Assembly (NCBI GenBank): GCA_977017575.1
Contig: CDRNVI010000030.1
Coordinates: 434,001-498,000, forward strand
Source: Paramoeba atlantica
Taxonomy: Eukaryota > Discosea
Direction: 5' to 3'
DNA length: 64,000 nucleotides
Positions 58,560 to 64,000 of the stretch are shown here, piece by piece. The notes below the pieces were generated by a model. The model worked only from the letters and a program-made list of their open reading frames with translations, had not been told where the DNA came from and searched no databases. Both the position numbers and the translations under genes were made by a program. Position 1 is the stretch's first letter. Every line of letters begins with the position of its first letter.

Positions 58560-60212
58560 ATTTTTTTTTTTTTTTTTTACGAAACTCCTCAAGAATCAGT
58601 GCAAGCAGTGATAATATTGCCTTCCTTTGCAATTTTTATTCTTTTTATATATTTTTGAGTGGGAATTCGCTATAGATATTATGTATATAATAATACATTA
58701 ATAGGCATTGAGAAACGAAACTATGTTGATACATTTGGCTCAAATGCTGTACCTGCTGCTGCCTTGCGGGGATAAGTGGTTCCGCAACTGGGCGTACACT
58801 TCCGTCCCATTCAGTTCCTGAAGTAGGAGCTTGAACTCCATTTCAGTTGCTCGACGATTTAAGAGTGCCGCGTCGGATAGGACATGCAACAGAGATCTCG
58901 TATTTTGATGAAGAGAGCCGCAGGACAGCACTGGGATGCACTGAAATGCGAAGTCGGGAATTTTTCCGGATGTCACATATGTATCCCGTTTCCGCTTGAT
59001 TGCATCTGTAAGAAGCTGGGAACAAGATTTCGCTTGATTGGAGTTCGATAGCTCGTGCACCACAGTTAGATCATAAAATATTTCCCCGGTTGACCAATAT
59101 ATCATTTTTTGATGACACTTGTCCCCTCGAAACCAGCAAAGCCTCAAAGTAAAAAAGAACAGTTCCCGGATCAATTATTGTATACGCGCCAATTGTTGTC
59201 AAACGTGATGAAGAATCAATGCAGAAGTAGCAGTATCTAATATATTCGAAAGGACCTAATATATTCGAAGGCAACTAATCAATACTTATTTGTACGGAGA
59301 TATACGTGTGGTAGTGAACTCTTTTAGAGTCGTAAACTCCCAATCCACTTTTCATCGGTGATGTAATCTCGGAGTTGAGACACTACCGTGTAAGCCGATA
59401 GCTTTTCAAGTTCCAGCTGAAAAGCCTCACGCACGTTTTCATATTTTCGATTCGCGCGCTGAGCCAACGCCTTTAATAGTTGTTTTGTGTCGTTGTGCAA
59501 CACACCACAATCTGAGGCGGCGATGCAACGAAATGCCTCACTGTCCACACCTTTCTCTGTCACATATTTCTTGAACTTCCTTTCCTGGGCTTGCTGCAGT
59601 AGGTAGTTGCTTGTTTGTTTCTTGTAACTGTTGCAGCAAGTGTGAACCACTGTGAAATCATAGAGGACTTCTCCCATATGGGGCCACATGATAGCGAGGT
59701 CGGGGCCAGATCGAATCCTGCGCGCCTTACATGGATGTTGGTCAGAAACCTCCGCAGAAATAGAGCATTTACACTTTGTACAATAAAATGAGGAGTGAAT
59801 TCGCGGTTCGATAACACACGGAAGTCCTGCCTTCGCGCACAAGTCAGCTAGATAGCGCACGATGTGAGAGTGTTTACGAGTGCAGTTCATACCTGAGCAT
59901 CTCGAGCATCCTGCGATATGTGGAATAATACTAGAAGATGTTTCTGGACCACAGCATCCCGGGCATACGACGTTTATATATATCACCAAATCAGGCCCTG
60001 AGCGAAACAGCTGACGTCCGGCACATGTTTTGTCATGAATCATTTTGTTGCTTGGAAACACTTTATTCTTGCAAATTCCGCATTGCCAAGTCGAAAAAGA
60101 TCGCGGTTCTTTCTCACATTGTATACCGGCCTTTTGCGCCAAATCGAAGATATACTTAACCAGCCGATTGTGCTTCACTGTGGCATTAAGCCCTGTACAT
60201 TGGACGCATCCG
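58560..60212 (-). mobile_element. LINE-11 with inserted type A LINE, unit 2
   Basis: Copy of 50769-52422. Type B endonuclease end at 58740-59104, inserted type A LINE at about 59105-59977 (coding from 59324), and the remaining LINE-11 part to 60212. Confidence 0.85.
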
Positions 60213-60230
60213 GGAACGCTCTAAATCCGG

Positions 60231-62612
60231 AACGCTCTAAAGGCAGCTCGCGCAGGGAATCTTGGCAAAGCAACCAGGGTTCTGGACAACGTCTATCTCG
60301 ACTCCTCACTAAGTTTGGACGACAAGGTACGACGGCTGAAAGAATTACACCCTCCTGGCGACCCGCCCCCTGCACCTACTTCGGAATATCCGCCAGCCGG
60401 TGTGGTTGAGTTGGAAGAAGTCCGGATGGCTATAACCAAGCTTGCCCATGGAGCGGCCCCGGGGCCGACAGGCCTCGGTGAGAATATCCTCCGCCTATTA
60501 GCCGACGACAACGAATCCTGTACCGCGCTATGTCACATGCTCAGGGACGTCATCAATGGTGATGTATGCGCATCGGTACGCAACAGATTAACTCGATGTA
60601 GAATTATTGCCCTTGCGAAACCACAAAACGGCATACGACCAATCGCGATGGGTGATACAGTGCTAAAAATATGCGGTTCCATTCTGTTGCAACGCCAAGA
60701 GGCATCTCTAAAAGGCTTCTTCTATCCCATCCAACGTGGAGTCCTACAGAAAAACGCGTGCGAAAGCATTGTTCACGAACTCCTCAAGGACCGCGATTCC
60801 GGACACACTATCCTGACAGTAGACTACTCGAACGCGTATAACACTCCACAAAGAGCGGCCATTGCACGGGCACTGCAGCAAAACAGCGCTTTCAAACCAT
60901 TCATGCGGATGTTCTACTGCGAATACGGCGACCCCTCGGACTTGCTTTTCTTTGCGAACAACCGCCTCCACACTACGATAAAGAGCACGTCCGGGGTACG
61001 GCAAGGCTCTGCGCTTTCCTCTCTTTACTTTTGTGCACTACTACAAGGAGCGTTGGTGGAACTCGCCGAGTTATTCCCCGAGGTTAAAATCCGCGCCTAT
61101 ATGGATGATGTGACGATGTCGTCGAAAAACCGTCTTTCCCTAGAAGCAGCCTTCCTGCAGCTGCGTGAATTATCATCCGACATTGGCCTCAATATCAACT
61201 TCTCGAAATCAGAATGGTTTGATCACGAAGCTACTAAGCAAAACAACGAACAATCATTGGCTCTCAGTTCTTTAGGGGTATCCAAGTGTGACAAAACTAT
61301 CAAAATTCTCGGCGCCTACATTGGGCAACGTGCAGAGATAAGTGCTCTTCTCGTCCGAAAACTTGAGAAACATCAATGTTTATTCCGCAGGCTACGAAAA
61401 ATGGGTCCTAGCAACATCTCCCTCGCCATGCTGCAACGATGTGCACTCCCGCGAAACGATTATCACCTTCGAGTTCACCGACCGGCAGAATCCCTGGATA
61501 TGGCACAAAGATTTGACACAGAAATTGCTGATATTGTAAAATATTGGTTCTTCGCAGATGACACTTCCATTCAACTAGCGTCACTACCGCAACACTTGGG
61601 TGGCCTTGGGCTAACTCCTTCTACTCTGAAGCAGCGATACTATTTTGACACCGCACGAAAATCTATTGATGAGCAACTAATTACCCCTAAAGCTCCGGTA
61701 GGTATTCGCATGTCGAAAGATCAAAACAGAGACACGAAACCCATGCAGCAAACAGCTCGAGTACATGCATCCCAAGCCATAAAAAAAGAACAAAAAGATC
61801 TAGCAACAGACCTACGCAAAGACCCACGATTGGACTCCATTCTGAAGCGAACCACGACGTCATTTCGCCACCTACAATCCACTAGCGGATATGTGAATCC
61901 CTACCTTTTCCGATATACCATTATGACCAGGTTGGGAATCAAGCTTCCTTCGATGCCGGAAAGAGCCGAGTGCCCGGGTTGTGCTGCTGAGATGAGATCG
62001 GACGAAATCTTCCAACATATAATCGGATGCACAAAATGCGCAGGAATGAACGCAACAAGAAAGCATTCATCTCTTGTACGGTTCCTAGCAGATCTGTGCT
62101 CTAAAGCGGGCCTCCCCTCTGTGATTGAACCGCGCATGCATGCTTCCTTTTACTGCACAAAATGCAAAGCGCACATTTCTCCAGAATCGATTGAGAAGCA
62201 CCCTTGCCGTGCCCGAAGAATACGCTCTGGCCCCGACCTCGGTATTATGTGGCCACACATGGGCGAAGTACTGTATGACATCACCGTAGTTCACACCGGA
62301 AGCTTAAGCTATCGGAAGATGACTGAAACACAGCTGTTGCAAAATGCGATTGAGAGGAAAAGGAAAAAGTACTTTGAATCCGGCGGGATCGAAGAAGATT
62401 ACTTTAAGTGCATTGCAATGACCGAAAGTGGTTCTTTGCACGAACACACACGGAATCTCATAGCCTCCCTCGCTAAGAGAGCGAACCTTAACGTTCCTGA
62501 AGTTCGTGAGGCATTTCAGCTTGAGATTGAAAAACTCAACGCTTATACAATTGTCTCACAGCTCCGTGACCTCCTACCGCGAGCTTCATGGCTCGGTTCT
62601 ATGAAAGCTTGA
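60231..62612 (+). CDS. LINE-10 RT and endonuclease, unit 2
   Basis: Copy of 52441-54822 with the frame fully open. Two amino-acid differences were noticed: His to Asp in EIAxIVKYWF and Lys to Gln in HASxAIKKEQ, plus a few silent changes. Catalytic YMDD, both zinc motifs and GPDLGIMWPHMGEVLYDITV are unchanged. Confidence 0.9.
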   Translation, partial: NALKAARAGNLGKATRVLDNVYLDSSLSLDDKVRRLKELHPPGDPPPAPTSEYPPAGVVELEEVRMAITKLAHGAAPGPTGLGENILRLLADDNESCTALCHMLRDVINGDVCASVRNRLTRCRIIALAKPQNGIRPIAMGDTVLKICGSILLQRQEASLKGFFYPIQRGVLQKNACESIVHELLKDRDSGHTILTVDYSNAYNTPQRAAIARALQQNSAFKPFMRMFYCEYGDPSDLLFFANNRLHTTIKSTSGVRQGSALSSLYFCALLQGALVELAELFPEVKIRAYMDDVTMSSKNRLSLEAAFLQLRELSSDIGLNINFSKSEWFDHEATKQNNEQSLALSSLGVSKCDKTIKILGAYIGQRAEISALLVRKLEKHQCLFRRLRKMGPSNISLAMLQRCALPRNDYHLRVHRPAESLDMAQRFDTEIADIVKYWFFADDTSIQLASLPQHLGGLGLTPSTLKQRYYFDTARKSIDEQLITPKAPVGIRMSKDQNRDTKPMQQTARVHASQAIKKEQKDLATDLRKDPRLDSILKRTTTSFRHLQSTSGYVNPYLFRYTIMTRLGIKLPSMPERAECPGCAAEMRSDEIFQHIIGCTKCAGMNATRKHSSLVRFLADLCSKAGLPSVIEPRMHASFYCTKCKAHISPESIEKHPCRARRIRSGPDLGIMWPHMGEVLYDITVVHTGSLSYRKMTETQLLQNAIERKRKKYFESGGIEEDYFKCIAMTESGSLHEHTRNLIASLAKRANLNVPEVREAFQLEIEKLNAYTIVSQLRDLLPRASWLGSMKA

Positions 62613-63121
62613 AAAGGACGATAGGACACAAGTTTGCGTGATAATCTTTTTTGTTGGTGTTTCAGAAATGCGAAATATGAGTTTACGATATGAAATTTAG
62701 GATACTATAACTGAAGTTCTAATTTTTGTGGATGGGGGTATTGCACGTCCTTTCCCAAGCATATTCCCCCATCCCCTGTTTATGCACCCCTCGTTTATAC
62801 ACCCCCCAATAAATACTGTAACTTAAGGCAGGTTGAATTATTAGTTTTGGGCTACAACATATGGGAAGGTTATGTACACGACGTTGATGCGTCGTTGCAC
62901 AATCTTTAGAGCGAAATGATATTTAGGTTCATCGTTCAGAAATTCTTCGGGTGCGTCTAGTGGCGTTGGTGCATTGATTTGTGTGGTGCAAACGGTGTGG
63001 TGTAATTGCTCGTGCGGTCTAGTAGCGCAGTCCTCTGCCTTCTTCGTTTCTTCTGCCTTTCGGCGAGCCGTTTCTTCTGCCTTCAGTCTTCTGCGTCGTT
63101 GCCCGTTAGGGGAGGGGGGGC

Positions 63122-63260
63122 ACTCGATGAATATTCATCGAACGCACTGTCCGTTCGATGAATATTCATCGAACAGGACATCCTGTTCGATGAATGGATT
63201 GCAGTACGACCCGTTCGATGAATCATTCATCGAACAGGACATCCTGTTCGATGAATGAAA
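63122..63260. repeat. Palindromic arm (epsilon), unit 2
   Basis: Copy of 55256-55395, preceded here by GTTAGGGGAGGGGGGGCAC. That G-rich terminus, with TTAGGGGAGGGGGG, is closer to the ends of the alpha and beta transposons than the unit 1 version. Confidence 0.75.
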
Positions 63261-63437
63261 ACGCAATTTTTTTTTGTAAAAAAAAAGCTCGTTTCGGTCT
63301 GCATCATGCTCGTGGCTGCTACTTTGATCCGTAAGACAAAAACAAATCCGAAACGTTATCAAAAAGCGGAAGGATTCTTAAAACTATTGCCTCATAAGTT
63401 TACAAAGATAAAATCATAACTTACAAATACACAAACC

Positions 63438-63477
63438 TAGCAAAAGCAGGGACGCGTTGTTGGCACCCATCTTTTTA
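63438..63477. repeat. Start of a third duplication unit (40 bp)
   Basis: TAGCAAAAGCAGGGACGCG to CCATCTTTTTAA repeats the start of units 1 and 2, then gives way to an unrelated LINE. It marks the far breakpoint of the tandem array. Confidence 0.85.
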
Positions 63478-63479
63478 AA

Positions 63480-64000
63480 ACTGCAATTTCAAAGTTCGGA
63501 AGATGCACCGATTATCGCAGGAATAGCCGTACAAGAATTAAGATGTGCAAGTAGACGACTGGCAAAAGGTGTGAGCCCTGGGCCTACAGGTACGACCGAC
63601 AGCATCGTTAGACTTCTCATAGACGACGAGCCATGTTGCAATAGTCTTTGTCACATGATGAGCGATCTGATCAACGGATTCCTATCTAGACAAGTTCTAC
63701 AGCGTCTAAATCGGGCAAGACTCGTAGCCATCGACAAGCCCAACGGGGGAGTACGCCCAGTAGCCATTGGAGAAATATTTAGCAAATTAGCTGGAATAAT
63801 TCTGCTGCAAAGATACGAAAAGTCACTGGAACCCCTCTTTGCACCAATGCAACAAGGCGTATTCTCTCAAGCGGGGTGCGAACGAATCGTACACAAGTTG
63901 CGGGACCGCTGGCTTGACGGACACTCAATCCTGACCGTGGATATGCAAAATGCATTCAACTCACCCTCACGAGAGGAAATTGCAAAGTGCGTTTTTGCTT
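63480..64000 (+). CDS. Type B LINE RT fragment, runs off the window
   Basis: Plus-strand open frame: LQFQSSEDAPIIAGIAVQEL, ASRRLAKGVSPGPTGTTDSI, LCHMMSDLINGFLSRQVLQR, GGVRPVAIGEIFSKLAG, VFSQAGCERIVHKLRDRWLD, LTVDMQNAFNSPSREEIAK (motif A) to the window end. It is closest to LINE-3 and LINE-5. The N-terminal half is cut by the duplication breakpoint; the catalytic YxDD lies beyond the window. Confidence 0.85.

Larger units (their letters stand above)
55573..63437. repeat. Tandem segmental duplication, unit 2
   Basis: Near-identical repeat of 47764-55572, and the contents are the same in order. Differences seen: one fewer CTTTATAAAAAGTGTGTT unit near 55930, a poly(T) shorter by 2, a few substitutions, and about 75 extra bases at 63034-63110 (CTTCTGCCTTTCGG-type sequence). 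Confidence 0.92.

Overview
This window is a eukaryotic, transposon-dominated stretch with no recognisable host gene. The best clue to the organism is a short sequence found at the 5' ends of several retrotransposon copies. It reads CTTTAACGATAAAG followed directly by ATACAGTTTCTGTACC and TTGTTG (36 nt). It shares the 13-mer ACAGTTTCTGTAC and a terminal TTG with the kinetoplastid spliced leader (SL), and resembles the diplonemid one. SL trans-splicing, LINEs with a restriction-like endonuclease (CRE/R2 group) and tyrosine-recombinase retroelements with VIPER-like gene order together suggest Euglenozoa (kinetoplastid or diplonemid). This is an inference, at about 0.7.

Most of the DNA is LINEs of one superfamily: an N-terminal SH3/Tudor-like domain, reverse transcriptase (RT), a CCHC zinc motif, a second zinc motif and a PD-type nuclease. 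I separate type A (C-terminus like NAYTxVSQLRxxxPxxxWxG) from type B (C-terminus like LLQELNGxxxxSQLRKY). Names used here: LINE-1 (about 1-5 kb), LINE-2 (7-12.8 kb), LINE-3 (18.6-22.6 kb, intact type B), LINE-4 (22.9-27.0 kb, intact type A), LINE-5 (30.1-46.4 kb, type B, split by nested insertions), LINE-7 (22.7-28.3 kb, hit by LINE-4), LINE-8 (46.6-48.0 kb), LINE-9 (48.0-49.6 kb, internally deleted), LINE-10 (49.6-54.8 kb, type A) and LINE-11 (50.8-52.4 kb, type B).

Other elements are: a tRNA-derived SINE inside LINE-1; non-autonomous DNA transposons with short G-rich terminal inverted repeats, 8-9 bp target duplications and arms of three roughly 20-bp palindromes spaced about 30 bp; three DIRS-order fossils (one remnant at 5.2-7.0 kb, and a nested pair at 34.2-43.9 kb that look whole); and an SL-tagged, polyadenylated 0.7-kb retroposon. 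From 47,764 to the end, a 7.8-kb block containing LINE-9, 10 and 11 is present twice in tandem with a 40-bp start of a third copy. It is followed by another type B LINE that runs off the window.

The copies interact by insertion rather than as operons. LINE-5 was split by a palindromic transposon that itself carries another, and by a DIRS element carrying a second DIRS element, yet its reading frame reads cleanly through each junction. The main results are the SL sequences lying inside target-site duplications (trans-spliced LINE RNA as integration template), the palindrome-arm transposon families, and several covarying hairpin repeats with no known name to me.
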